NCBI GenBank assembly: GCA_002774355.1
Contig: PEYN01000125.1
Span: 1 to 39,699 of the forward strand
Origin: Candidatus Marinimicrobia bacterium CG08_land_8_20_14_0_20_45_22
Lineage (GTDB): Bacteria > Fidelibacterota > UBA2242
Direction: 5' to 3'
DNA length: 39,699 nt
Part shown: positions 25,916-35,200 of the stretch, one piece after another
Layout: every line of letters begins with the position of its first letter
Position numbering within the stretch: position 1 is the stretch's first letter
Notes under the pieces: generated by a model
Seen by the model: only the letters and a program-made list of their open reading frames with translations
Told to the model about the DNA's origin: nothing
Databases searched by the model: none
Position numbers and translations under genes: made by a program

Positions 25916-26575
25916 ATGAAAGTCAAAATTGCGACAGTATTTGAAAGCGATCCGAAGATCGAGAAGAAATGCAACGAATTCTTTGATATGGTCGCGCAGT
26001 CGGCGCTTGTCTGCCTACGCGGCGTACAATCTTATATTGAAAAAGATTTCACGGCTTTTGAAGCGTATGAGGAACAGATAAGAATCTATGAAGAAAGAGC
26101 GGATGAATTTCGGAGAGACGCCGAGAGTTATCTTTATACCGAAACGCTGATTCCTGAATCACGCGGCGATGTTCTTTCGCTCCTTGAGAATGCGGACAAT
26201 ATCATCGATCAGATTCGAATGATGATGCTGGCGTTTTCCATCGAACAGCCGGAAATTCCGACGATATTTCATGCCGATTTCATAAATCTGACTGCCAAGT
26301 GCGTCGAATCGGTCGATGAAGTAATTTTGGCGACGCGGATGTTTTTCACGAATCCATCAAAAGTGAAAGAAGTTCTTTCCATCGTTTATGTTCTTGAAAA
26401 GGAATCGGACAAACAGGCTGAATCGCTTAAACGCAAAGTGTACAGAGCAGACGGAATTTCGCCCAGTAACCAGATGCACCTTCGCTATTTCACAACGAAT
26501 ATCGATCTGATCGCAGATCGAGCGGAAGATCTCGCCGACAGGATCGGGATTTATGTCATCAAACGGATGTATTGA
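25916..26575 (+). CDS. DUF47 (PhoU-like) family protein, second paralogue
   Basis: A 219-residue helical protein paralogous to the one just upstream, sharing YTETLIPESRGD followed by LLENADNIIDQ and the C-terminal DLIADRAEDLADRIGIYVIK. The acidic helix pair (YEERADEFRRDAESY) that would bind metal is kept. Divergence between the two copies is clear, so a heteromeric or specialised regulator is plausible; this is inference. It is separated by 16 bases from its partner and 16 from the CYTH-like gene, all in one direction. Confidence 0.9.
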   Translation: MKVKIATVFESDPKIEKKCNEFFDMVAQSALVCLRGVQSYIEKDFTAFEAYEEQIRIYEERADEFRRDAESYLYTETLIPESRGDVLSLLENADNIIDQIRMMMLAFSIEQPEIPTIFHADFINLTAKCVESVDEVILATRMFFTNPSKVKEVLSIVYVLEKESDKQAESLKRKVYRADGISPSNQMHLRYFTTNIDLIADRAEDLADRIGIYVIKRMY

Positions 26576-26591
26576 TGAACGGGGAAACGAT

Positions 26592-27200
26592 ATGAGTGAA
26601 GGTTTTGAAGGAGTAACGATTCCGCGCTGGGAATGGAGAGTTTTTGGCAGATCGTTTCAGAAGCCCTCGGCGATCATCCAGCATCATCCGTGTCTCAGAG
26701 AACGGCAAAGTACAGATCTGTATATTCTGTCGGAATTTTCAACGGTGAATTGTAAAATCCGCGATTCGGTCCTCGATTTAAAAGTCCTGCTCAAAACAAG
26801 CAAGGATCGGCTGGAACAATGGGCTTCTCATCGGAAAATTTTATTTCCGATTTCCATAAATGACATCGGTGAATTGACCGAATTGCTGAGAATTCAGAAA
26901 CTTCCGGCAAGAATGAACTACGATGAGGGGGAATTTATCCGGATACTTCGCCAATGCGCCAGATTGAATCTTGTCAAAATCCTGAAAAAACGGGTGGAAT
27001 ACCTTGTCAACGGCGTCAAGGTGGAAATTGCGGGATTGACTATCAATGCAGATAATTTCCAGACAATCGGCGTCGAACATGAAGCGCAGGATAAGGCGTG
27101 GAAGGTCATTCGTTTACTGGAAATCGACGGTTTCGAGAATATGAATTATGTTCACTTCCTCAAGACCGTATTTCTGAAGAAACAGGGACAGGTAGCATGA
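26592..27200 (+). CDS. Degenerate CYTH-like domain protein
   Basis: I assign this 202-residue protein to the CYTH/triphosphate-tunnel fold with moderate confidence. It keeps the strand pattern: an N-terminal WEWRVFGRSF strand, a DLKVLLKT strand, KKRVEYLVNGVKVEIAGLTI, then TIGVEHEAQ and a terminal helix-turn NYVHFLKTVFL. The signature ExExK of active enzymes (EIERK in the next gene) reads RWEWR here, so the first Glu and the Lys are replaced and metal-dependent catalysis is doubtful. It may be a binding or regulatory partner. It shares ATGA with the following canonical CYTH gene. ATG 26592 has GGGGAAACG upstream. Confidence 0.65.
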   Translation: MSEGFEGVTIPRWEWRVFGRSFQKPSAIIQHHPCLRERQSTDLYILSEFSTVNCKIRDSVLDLKVLLKTSKDRLEQWASHRKILFPISINDIGELTELLRIQKLPARMNYDEGEFIRILRQCARLNLVKILKKRVEYLVNGVKVEIAGLTINADNFQTIGVEHEAQDKAWKVIRLLEIDGFENMNYVHFLKTVFLKKQGQVA

Positions 27201-27676
27201 GCAAAGAGATCGAGCGTAAATTTCTCGTGGTGTCCGATGAATACAGATATAATAGTATCGTCGATAGATATATTCAAGGTTATCTGTGCAGTTTACCGGA
27301 ACGGATCGTGCGGATGAGAATCATTGGCGAACGCGCTTTCCTGACAATTAAGGGAAAAATGGTTGGCTTATCTCGCGATGAGTATGAGTATCAAATTCCA
27401 TTGAATGACGCCCGGGAAATATTGGACAGACTTTGTGAAAAGCCACTCATCGAAAAAGATCGTTACGCCGTAACTGTTGGCGGTTTGGTTTGGATCGTGG
27501 ATGAATTTCATGGCGAGAATGAAGGATTGACGGTTGCCGAATTGGAATTGAAGGATGAAACTCAATCGTTTGCGAGACCGGACTGGATCGGTCGTGAAGT
27601 GACGGGCGTTCCGAGATATTTTAATTCCAATTTAACAGATTATCCGTTCAGTCGTTGGAGTGAAAATGAAAAATAA
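27197..27676 (+). CDS. CYTH domain protein (triphosphate tunnel metalloenzyme)
   Basis: A 159-residue protein with the ExExK signature (EIERKFLV at residues 4-11), RMRIIGERAFLTIKGK, then DEYEYQIPL and a C-terminal VAELELKDE. Together these build the charged beta-barrel that binds triphosphate groups. Family members act as inorganic triphosphatases, thiamine-triphosphatases or class IV adenylate cyclases; the small size and NEGLTVAELEL segment resemble the bacterial triphosphatase branch. Position between PhoU-like and PiT genes favours a tri- or polyphosphate substrate (inference). Its ATG overlaps the previous stop, and the last 11 bases overlap the next gene. Confidence 0.9.
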   Translation: MSKEIERKFLVVSDEYRYNSIVDRYIQGYLCSLPERIVRMRIIGERAFLTIKGKMVGLSRDEYEYQIPLNDAREILDRLCEKPLIEKDRYAVTVGGLVWIVDEFHGENEGLTVAELELKDETQSFARPDWIGREVTGVPRYFNSNLTDYPFSRWSENEK

Positions 27677-28478
27677 TATTCACCGGTTTTCGGTTCTGAT
27701 TGTTATACTCGGATTTCTCCTTTGTTCGACCGCAATTAGCGAAAAGGAACCGGAGAAACCGATATTCATTACCGATTATACCGAAACTATCGATATCGGC
27801 AACGATGGAACAGCTAATGTCGTCGTGGATGTTCAATTTAACCGACCATACAAGTCGTCGCTTTATATTCCTTTGCTTTTCCGGCATGTGGATCTGGTAA
27901 CAATTACACCGGATACAACGGAAAAAGAGAATGTCAACCGGATTGTTTCGGAAGGCGGCATAAAATATATCCGGATCGATAAAGCCAAATCTGCGCAGGA
28001 ATGTCAGGATATCAAGGTACGGTTTAATGTTCCAAAGTATTACAATTTATCACGCCGACTGAAGGAACTGAATCACTATCCGTTAACGCAACGCTTCATC
28101 AACAGTTCGCAGGTTAAAATCAGGAAATATCGTTTACAGATTATTCTACCAGAAGGATTTATCGTTCATAAAATCGTCGAAACGACACCTAAATATATCG
28201 ATATGAAACTGAAAATTCCCGCCTACGAAGTTCAGAATTTCTACGATCGTTCTTCGGTCGTTCTCAATGCGATTGACCTTCAAACCGGCGATTGGGCGAG
28301 TCTGGAGATCATTTTTAACAAAACGACGCAGTTCCGGTTATTCATGACCGGTATTGTAATTTCGTTGTTAATCTGTTTTCTGCTTATTTACGATATTGTC
28401 TGGCTCCGGCATCGTCGTGAAAAGGACGCGAAAGTGTCGGAAAGTGATAAACACATGAAAGATGGAGAAATAGTATGA
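27666..28478 (+). CDS. Exported, C-terminally membrane-anchored protein of unknown function
   Basis: The 270-residue product has a signal peptide (NIHRFSVLIVILGFLLCSTA), an extracytoplasmic beta-rich domain of about 190 residues (FITDYTETIDIGNDGTANVV, then IPLLFRHVDLVTIT and others), one membrane span near residues 225-245 (MTGIVISLLICFLLIYDIVW) and a short charged cytoplasmic tail. The ETIDIGNDGTANV pattern resembles the start of DUF2207-type or transglutaminase-associated exported domains, but I cannot assign a family. ATG 27666 is preferred because TTGGAG precedes it; GTG 27660 is inside that site. It overlaps both neighbours (11 and 4 bases), so it belongs firmly to the phosphate cluster. 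Confidence 0.75.
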   Translation: MKNNIHRFSVLIVILGFLLCSTAISEKEPEKPIFITDYTETIDIGNDGTANVVVDVQFNRPYKSSLYIPLLFRHVDLVTITPDTTEKENVNRIVSEGGIKYIRIDKAKSAQECQDIKVRFNVPKYYNLSRRLKELNHYPLTQRFINSSQVKIRKYRLQIILPEGFIVHKIVETTPKYIDMKLKIPAYEVQNFYDRSSVVLNAIDLQTGDWASLEIIFNKTTQFRLFMTGIVISLLICFLLIYDIVWLRHRREKDAKVSESDKHMKDGEIV

Positions 28479-29941
28479 TAGTTGCCCTAATTTTTCTGTC
28501 TTCCGGTCTCTTTTTTGGATGGTCGCTTGGCGCGAACGACGCTTCGCATATCTGGGGAACGGCGGTTGCCACGAAGATGGTTCGTTTCAAGATCGCCGCT
28601 CTACTTGCATCGGTTTTCATAATACTGGGAGCGGTGATTTCCGGGAGCGGCGCGACCCACACACTGACGCAGTTGGGCTCGATCAACCAGATCGCCGGCG
28701 CGTTTACGGTTGCTCTATCCGCCGGATTTTCCGTTTTCTGGATGACGCGTCTGAAACTGCCGGTTAGCACATCGCAGGCAATCGTCGGCTCCATCGTCGG
28801 ATGGAATATATTTGCCGGGATGCTGACCGATTACGGCGCGCTGACGCAGATTATTTCGTCGTGGATGTCGAGTCTGTTTCTATCGGGACTCTTCTCGTTT
28901 ATAATTTACAAGATTGTTAAATCGGTCGTGCCGGTGATCCGGATTTCCATTTTCCGGTTAGACATGTACACGCGGATCGGATTGATCGTCATCGGTTCAT
29001 TCGGTTCATACGCGCTGGGCGCGAACAATATCGCCAACGTAATGGGAATTTTCATTCCAATCTCGCCGTTCAAGTCGTTCAACCTGGGATTTATTCATAT
29101 CTCTGGTATTGAGCAATTGTTTTTACTGGGCGGACTCGCGATTGCAGTTGGTGTTTACACATACTCTCACCGTGTCATGGTGACCGTCGGAAAAAATGTC
29201 ATCAAGATGTCCGCGCAGGCGGCGCTGGTCGTGATTCTGGCCGAATCGCTGGTTCTATTTCTGTTCTCGTCTTCTTCTTTGCATAACTGGTTGGTCGGAC
29301 ATGGGCTACCGGCGATTCCCCTTGTGCCGGTTTCCAGTTCGCAGTTGGTCATCGGCGCGGTCGTCGGCATCGGAATCGCTAATCGCGATCGGAACATCAA
29401 ACTGAAGGTTCTCGGAAAAATTGTGATGGGCTGGGTGACGACGCCGGTCATGGCCGCGGTGATCACGTATATCTTGCTATTTTTCATTCAAAATGTCTTT
29501 GACAAACCTGTTTATGTTAAAGTCGGGTATGAGATCACGCCCGCCGTCGTTGATCGTTTAAAGGAGAGCGGCGTAAAGATTCAGAGGGAAGATTTCGAGG
29601 TATTCTATCCGAATGCCCGCACGTTCGACCGTGCGCTGAAGACAGCAAATATACCAAGTATAGATTTTGCTAAGATATTTCAGATAGCCGAGGTAAATGT
29701 TATCACGATCCAGAACGTTCCGCGATTCGCCAAGCGTGTTGGCGCATGGTTCACATCGAGAGAATTGCAGTCGATCCAACGGATCGAAGGGCAGACGTTC
29801 CGGCACAAATGGGAACTTTCCGACGCGCTGGAAAGACAAAGCACATCCTGGAAAATTTATCGCGGTCTCTCTGCCGACTGTCAGACGCGAATTGCGGAAA
29901 AAATCGAATATCTGGCTACCCAATTCCGGGTGAACTATTAA
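28475..29941 (+). CDS. pit: PiT-family inorganic phosphate transporter with a long C-terminal tail
   Basis: A secondary phosphate transporter (PHO4/PiT family) in the inner membrane, with about ten hydrophobic segments. The two inverted-repeat signatures are SLGANDASHIWGTAVAT (from about residue 17) and ALGANNIANVMG (from about 180), with PVSTSQAIVGSIVG in the first half and PVSSSQLVIGAVVG in the second. The membrane part ends near residue 352. The last 135 residues form a soluble domain (YEITPAVVDRLKESGVKIQ and further) that ordinary PiT proteins lack. GGAGAAATAGT precedes ATG 28475, which overlaps the previous stop. It closes a six-gene unit with two DUF47 regulators, as Pit-DUF47 pairs do in other bacteria. 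Confidence 0.93.
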   Translation: MIVALIFLSSGLFFGWSLGANDASHIWGTAVATKMVRFKIAALLASVFIILGAVISGSGATHTLTQLGSINQIAGAFTVALSAGFSVFWMTRLKLPVSTSQAIVGSIVGWNIFAGMLTDYGALTQIISSWMSSLFLSGLFSFIIYKIVKSVVPVIRISIFRLDMYTRIGLIVIGSFGSYALGANNIANVMGIFIPISPFKSFNLGFIHISGIEQLFLLGGLAIAVGVYTYSHRVMVTVGKNVIKMSAQAALVVILAESLVLFLFSSSSLHNWLVGHGLPAIPLVPVSSSQLVIGAVVGIGIANRDRNIKLKVLGKIVMGWVTTPVMAAVITYILLFFIQNVFDKPVYVKVGYEITPAVVDRLKESGVKIQREDFEVFYPNARTFDRALKTANIPSIDFAKIFQIAEVNVITIQNVPRFAKRVGAWFTSRELQSIQRIEGQTFRHKWELSDALERQSTSWKIYRGLSADCQTRIAEKIEYLATQFRVNY

Positions 29942-29942
29942 G

Positions 29943-30043
29943 TAAATCCATTCGCTGGTTTCGGATTTGTCCATCTATGGCGGATTTCAACCAATGGAAC
30001 ATCAGTTTCAAACATTGTAAAGAAAATGGCGCTGATGAGATGA
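29943..30043 (+). pseudogene. Remnant of a sorting-domain C-terminus
   Basis: Directly after the pit stop, the same frame stays open to TGA 30041-30043. Its last 19 codons read ISTNGTSVSNIVKKMALMR, the usual ending of a PNPFNP-type sorting domain and the same KKMALMR ending as the giant protease at 37723-37743. No start, signal peptide or PNPFNP motif is present, so it is a leftover 3' end of a lost surface-protein gene. Confidence 0.6.
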
Positions 30044-30103
30044 TTCTGAAAATATTTTTAAATGCCTATTGACAATCTCTTAATCATGATATATTGGAAT
30101 TAG
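30020..30103 (+). repeat. Direct repeat copy 1 (sorting-domain end plus downstream DNA)
   Basis: Matches 37723-37808. The first 56 positions differ at only six sites, then similarity continues more loosely to the GGAATTAG/GAAATTAG end. The repeat covers the final codons KKMALMR-stop and about 60 bases of non-coding DNA. A second shared block of 28 bases (four differences) follows at 30202-30229, matching 37828-37855. Confidence 0.75.
30069..30095 (+). promoter_or_regulatory. Candidate sigma-70-like promoter inside direct repeat copy 1
   Basis: TTGACA (30069-30074) and TATATT (30090-30095) are separated by 15 bases, shorter than optimal. The same elements occur with 17-base spacing in the other repeat copy. 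It would drive the beta-helix gene. The window's own sigma factor belongs to a family that in Bacteroidota prefers a different consensus, so this is tentative. Confidence 0.35.
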
Positions 30104-30345
30104 GAATGTTTGAAATTGAAAGAGGATTGAATGAAGAAAAGGAAAAAAGGAGAAGAGTAACATTGAAGCGGGATATAGCCTTGCAGGAGGAGATGACTAC
30201 CATGGAAAAAGGCTTAAAGATGCGGAGTGTTTATTTTTGGAAGGGGACGCAGTCTCAAGAGAGTGAAAAGGGTTGTGTAAAGAGAAGCGATAAAGTCATT
30301 TTGAATACGACAAAGGAACCCCATATTCAAATTAACAAATTCGTG

Positions 30346-31449
30346 ATGAACCAAGTTATGAAAAGGTTGTTTTTGTATTTTTTGATATTTGCACAAATAA
30401 TAATCATAAATGCTACTACTTACATCGTAGATGATGACGGGCCAGCGGATTTTACAACCATACAGAGTGCAATTGATAGCGCGAGCAGTGGTGATACTGT
30501 ATTTGTCAAAGCAGGAACATACAGAGAAGTTCTCATAATAGACAAAAATATTTCATTATTGGGTGAAGGATCTGACAGCACTATTATTTTAGCGGAAAAG
30601 AATAATGTAGCAGTTAGTATCTTGGGAGATGGTATAATAAAAGGATTTACAATAACAAGTGAAGATAGTCTTAAGAATGACGGTATTTTAATTAACGTAA
30701 GATATAAAATAGAAATAGCATGTAATCAAATTAAAAAATTTAAAAATGGAATATCTATACCTGATTCTCCCATTTGGGGAAGTAGGTATTATTTAAGTCA
30801 TTGCACCCATGATACCTGTTACATCAAAATATTTGGGAATATAATTACAAACAATAAAAATGGTATTTACCTTGACGGTAATTATTTGACAGGAGTAACA
30901 TTTGAAGATACGGTAACCTATGATGCTGTTGAAAATTGGTGGGGAACGGTCGATGAATTGGAAATAAAGAAAGGAATATTTGATTGGGAACCGCGCATAG
31001 TAGATTTTAAGAATTGGCTGCTTGAAGAAGTGAAAAACCCTATCGGAGCACAATATAATGGCATTCATCAAAATAATATTTATGGTAATAGTGAATGGAA
31101 TATTTATGTCGTGCATGATCCAACCGGTGTTAAAGATAAAGATTTAACTTCCCCGTCAAATTTTAAACTGTATCAAAACCATCCAAATCCGTTTAACTCT
31201 GTGACAACCATCCGTTACGTTCTTGAACATAGTGGAGAAGTGTATTTGACAATTTATAATGTTCTGGGGCAGCGGATTCGAACCGTGTCATACGATATAA
31301 GAACAATCGGTGTTCATGAAACAGAATGGGATGGAAAAAACGATGAAGGAAAGCCAGTTCCATCTGGAGTGTATTTCTATATCCTGAATGTGCATTCACA
31401 CAGTGAGCAAGTATCTTCTCAAATAAATAGGATGCTTCTTCTACGCTGA
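30346..31449 (+). CDS. Secreted beta-helix surface protein with T9SS-type sorting domain
   Basis: A signal peptide (MKRLFLYFLIFAQIIIINA, from the Met at 30358) is followed by a right-handed parallel beta-helix region (about 110-250) that opens like pectinesterase/DUF1565 proteins (VDDDGPADFTTIQSAIDSA, then SGDTVFVKAGTYRE). After a spacer comes a C-terminal sorting domain of about 90 residues with NFKLYQNHPNPFN, LTIYNVLGQRIR, then SGVYFYILN. Such domains direct export by type IX secretion in Bacteroidota. Catalytic pectinesterase residues are not seen, so binding or a structural role is more likely. ATG 30346 is used; ATG 30358 is equally possible. The frame stays open upstream, and an ATG at 30202 after GGAGGAG could add about 48 non-signal residues. 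Codons are AT-rich compared with genes before 29.9 kb. Confidence 0.75.
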   Translation: MNQVMKRLFLYFLIFAQIIIINATTYIVDDDGPADFTTIQSAIDSASSGDTVFVKAGTYREVLIIDKNISLLGEGSDSTIILAEKNNVAVSILGDGIIKGFTITSEDSLKNDGILINVRYKIEIACNQIKKFKNGISIPDSPIWGSRYYLSHCTHDTCYIKIFGNIITNNKNGIYLDGNYLTGVTFEDTVTYDAVENWWGTVDELEIKKGIFDWEPRIVDFKNWLLEEVKNPIGAQYNGIHQNNIYGNSEWNIYVVHDPTGVKDKDLTSPSNFKLYQNHPNPFNSVTTIRYVLEHSGEVYLTIYNVLGQRIRTVSYDIRTIGVHETEWDGKNDEGKPVPSGVYFYILNVHSHSEQVSSQINRMLLLR

Positions 31450-31521
31450 AGTTATTAAGGACGGTTGATGATACAATAGTCATGAATAATAGATTTAATC
31501 AAAAAAATCCTGGAGATAATA

Positions 31522-32139
31522 ATGCACTTCTCTAATTTAAACAAAACGAACTTAATTTTTACCATTCTCTTTTTTTTCTTTATAATTCAATGTTTTAGTA
31601 TTGAAGCACACGCTGGCACAAAAACCATTAGATTAAGTTACAATAAGAATGATATTAAATTTTCTAAGCAGAGTGATTTTGACATCATTTCTTTACCTGA
31701 ATTTGGATTTATTCAAGATTCTCTAAAAGTTGGCGAGCCGATGATGCCGGTAAAAACCATTCGGGTTTTACTTCCATCGGGAACAGAAGTTACAAATGTT
31801 AAAATTATTTCAACAAAGGAAAAACAATTAGAGGGGAAATATTACATATACCCGATTCAATATCCTGTTATTAACGGTGAACAGCCGGAGAGAAAGTTTG
31901 TTGAGCCTAAAAAAGAGATATATACATCGAATGAAAATTATCCTGGCATATTAGCAGAATTTCAATCTGAAAATTACTTCAGGGAATATTATATTGCAGA
32001 GATATTGGTATATCCGCTACAATATAAACCCTCAAAAAGAGAACTCACGTTATATACAGAAATAAGTTTTGAAATAGAGTATATTGCGTCTGCAAAATAT
32101 CAATTAATTCCACGGTTACGGCAAAATGAAAAGAAGTAG
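31522..32139 (+). CDS. C25 (gingipain-like) protease, signal peptide and propeptide, truncated by TAG
   Basis: A 205-residue product with a signal peptide (about 10-32, hydrophobic LIFTILFFFFIIQCF, cleavage near AHA) and a beta-rich propeptide typical of gingipain precursors (FGFIQDSLKVGEPMMPVKTI, then LLPSGTEV, YPIQYPV and LYTEISFEIEYIA). It ends at TAG 32137-32139. The next frame, 32206-37746, is in the same reading frame and carries the protease domain, and the sequence between (NEIKEKLKLLIINPEDIS) reads as normal linker. So one 2,074-codon gene is interrupted by a single stop. CTGGAGATAATA precedes the ATG. Alone, this fragment has no catalytic part. Confidence 0.75.
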   Translation: MHFSNLNKTNLIFTILFFFFIIQCFSIEAHAGTKTIRLSYNKNDIKFSKQSDFDIISLPEFGFIQDSLKVGEPMMPVKTIRVLLPSGTEVTNVKIISTKEKQLEGKYYIYPIQYPVINGEQPERKFVEPKKEIYTSNENYPGILAEFQSENYFREYYIAEILVYPLQYKPSKRELTLYTEISFEIEYIASAKYQLIPRLRQNEKK

Positions 32140-32205
32140 AATGAAATTAAAGAAAAACTAAAGCTTCTTATTATTAATCCGGAAGATATTTCATTAAATG
32201 ATGAT

Positions 32206-35200
32206 TTGTCAAAACCCACACCAAATCAAAAAGTTGTAGCAAAAACATTATCAATAACTTCTTCTCCTTCCGCTACGGAAGGGCAAGATGTTGAATATAT
32301 CATAATCACCAATGATGCTTTGGATAGTTCTTTTCAAAGGTTGGCAGATTGGAAAACAAAAAAAGGAATAGTTGCAACAATCAAAACAGTATCCTGGATA
32401 TCTGAAAATTATTCAGGTTGCGATACACAGGAGAAAATTCGTCATTTCATCCAAGATGCATATTCAAACTGGACTACTGATTATGTATTGCTTGGCGGTG
32501 ATGTAGACATAATACCTGGACGTATAGTTAATAATCAAGATTATAATCCAATCACTGACCTATATTACTCCGGTCTCAATGGTAATTGGAATTCAAATGG
32601 TGATGATAAATTTGGCGATGGTGCCGATTATTATGCAGATCTTTGGGTAGGTAGAGCACCCGTGCATAATACCAATGAAGCGAACTTGTTTGTTGATAAG
32701 GTTTTTACTTATGAAAGAAATTCATTGGCACCAGGTCTCCCTTCAACAGCGTATCTAACCAAAATGTTATCTATGGGAGGTGTTGTACATTTTATGGGAT
32801 GGAATTGGTATTGTGGAATCTATGCAAAAGAAAAAGTAAACAGTTATGCTGTTCCTACTTCGCTTACTAATTGGAGAATGTATGAATATGAATCAAACTA
32901 TGGAGGTTATTATTCGTATGATCAAATTCTTACGAGAGAAAATGCAATAAATAGAATGAATGAAGGTTATTCTATTATTAATCATATTGACCATTCAAGT
33001 CATAGTGAGATGGCAATGGGATCTAAAACAAGTGGAGGCAATTTAAGTATTTATGATGTCGATAATTTAACAAATGGTAATAAGTATTCAGTCGTTTATA
33101 GTGCAGGTTGCTCACCAAGCGCATTTGATTATGATTGTATTGGTGAACATTTTGTTTTAAAGAATAACGGCGGAGCAGTTGCGTTTGTAGGACCATCAAG
33201 GTCAGTTAATACTTGGGATGGCAATAATCATGATTATGAATTTTTTGAATCCTTGTTTATTAATGATAACTATCATATAGGTCAAACACTTGCAATGACT
33301 TGGTATTCGAATCACACTGCGAGTAGGTATAATTTACTCGGTGATCCGGAAATGCCAATCTGGACAGCCGCCCCATCAATTCTTTCTGTTACTCACCCAA
33401 CTTCAGTTCAAAACGGTACTAATAATTTCACAGTAACCATTAATAACTTACCTACTGGCAAGAATGCAGTCGTTTGTCTGCAGAAGGGTGAAGAGGACTA
33501 TGCAGTACAAACTGTTACAGCAACAGGCGGTGCTGTCAATGCAGATTTTATCATTACTCCGAATACAACGGGTAACCTGAATGTTACCGTGACCGCTCAC
33601 AATTTCATTCCATACGAAGCAACGGTTCCAGTTACGCAAACAAGCTCTGCCAATTTATATGTGGATAGCTACACAATTGATGACGATGCGTCCGGAGAAA
33701 GTGTGGGAAATGGAGATGGAATTATTGATGCAGGTGAAACAATTGAGCTTCCAGTTACATTGAAAAACAGCGGCTCTTTAGCCGCAAACGCAGTTACGGC
33801 AACAATAGCCGCATATTTAAGAGGCACATCAACTCCTCATCCATATATCACGATAACTGATGCGTCGGAAAGCTTTGGAAATATTTCTGCCGGCGGCTCT
33901 GCAAGCTGTTCTGATGACTTTGGATTTACAGTGTCGACAAACTGTCCCAATGAGGAAGTTGTGGAGTTCAAATTAACCATAACCGATGCAGCAAGCCATA
34001 CCTGGTCGGAAACATTTTATCTTCAAGTTGGTACACCGGATGTTCAGCACACGGCTCATACAGTCAATGGAAATTTACAAGCTGGGGCTACAGTTGGTTT
34101 AGTTGTTGAACTTTCAAATTTCGGTAATAGTGTTGCAAAGGGAATTACAGCAATGTTAAGCTCATCAGATCCATATATCGAATCTATTACAGATAATTCC
34201 GAACAATTTGGCGATATTGATCCAAATAGTTCAAAAAATTCTCAAGAAGACTTTAATTTTAAAATCAGTCCCTCTTATCCTGGCCTACCAGAAGAATTAG
34301 ATTTTACACTAACAATTCAAGATGAATATGGAAAAGTGTGGACACACAATTTTGAACTTACGAAACCAAGCATTCCAACAATTTTGGATTTTGTTGGTTA
34401 TGAAACAGCAATTGATGTCATCTGGGGACCGAATACGGATTCCGATTTAAAGGGTTATAACGTATATCGTTCAGATGATACATCAGGTACTTATGAAAAA
34501 GTAAATAATCGATTGATTGAGGGAACTTCATATTTTCAGGATACCGGTTTACAGATTGAAAAAATCTATTATTATAAAGTTACCGCGGTAGATAAATCTG
34601 CTAATGAGAGCAATATGTCAGATTATTTAAAGACATGGACAACCATCAAATATATTAGTGGCTGGCCAATTAAAATTAATGGTAGAGTAGTGTGCTCTTC
34701 TCCTACTTTATTTGATGTTGACAATGATGGAGATATGGAGATATTTATCGCGGATGAAGCTGGTTATGTATATGCATGGCATCATAATGGTGATGAACTT
34801 TATAATATTGATAATAATCCAACAACCGTTAGTGGATTTGCTTATGAGAGCGGCGCTAATTTTTACGGAACTCCAGCGATAGGAGACCTGGATGGTGATG
34901 GTGTATTTGAAATAGTTATTGCATCAGCTGGTAATAACAACTTGTATTGCTGGCATATCAATGATGGTAATAGTGATGGAAAACCCGATGAATATTGGAA
35001 CGTTGATCTTGGATATATTAGTATAGGATCACCAACACTTGGAGATATAGATGGTGATGGTAAACTGGAAGTTGTTATACATTCTTGTGATGGACACGTA
35101 CATATTAGAAATCACGACGGTACTGCATTTGGAAGTGAGCCCTGGGCAGATATAGGTGGTAGTAGGTGGGCTTTTTGTACTCCAGCACTTGCCGATTTGA

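Noticed and set aside
32137-32139. Idea that TAG is recoded as a sense codon in this organism
   Set aside because: mgsA, the YitT-like gene, transketolase and the small basic protein all end in TAG at their family-typical lengths, so TAG is a normal stop here.
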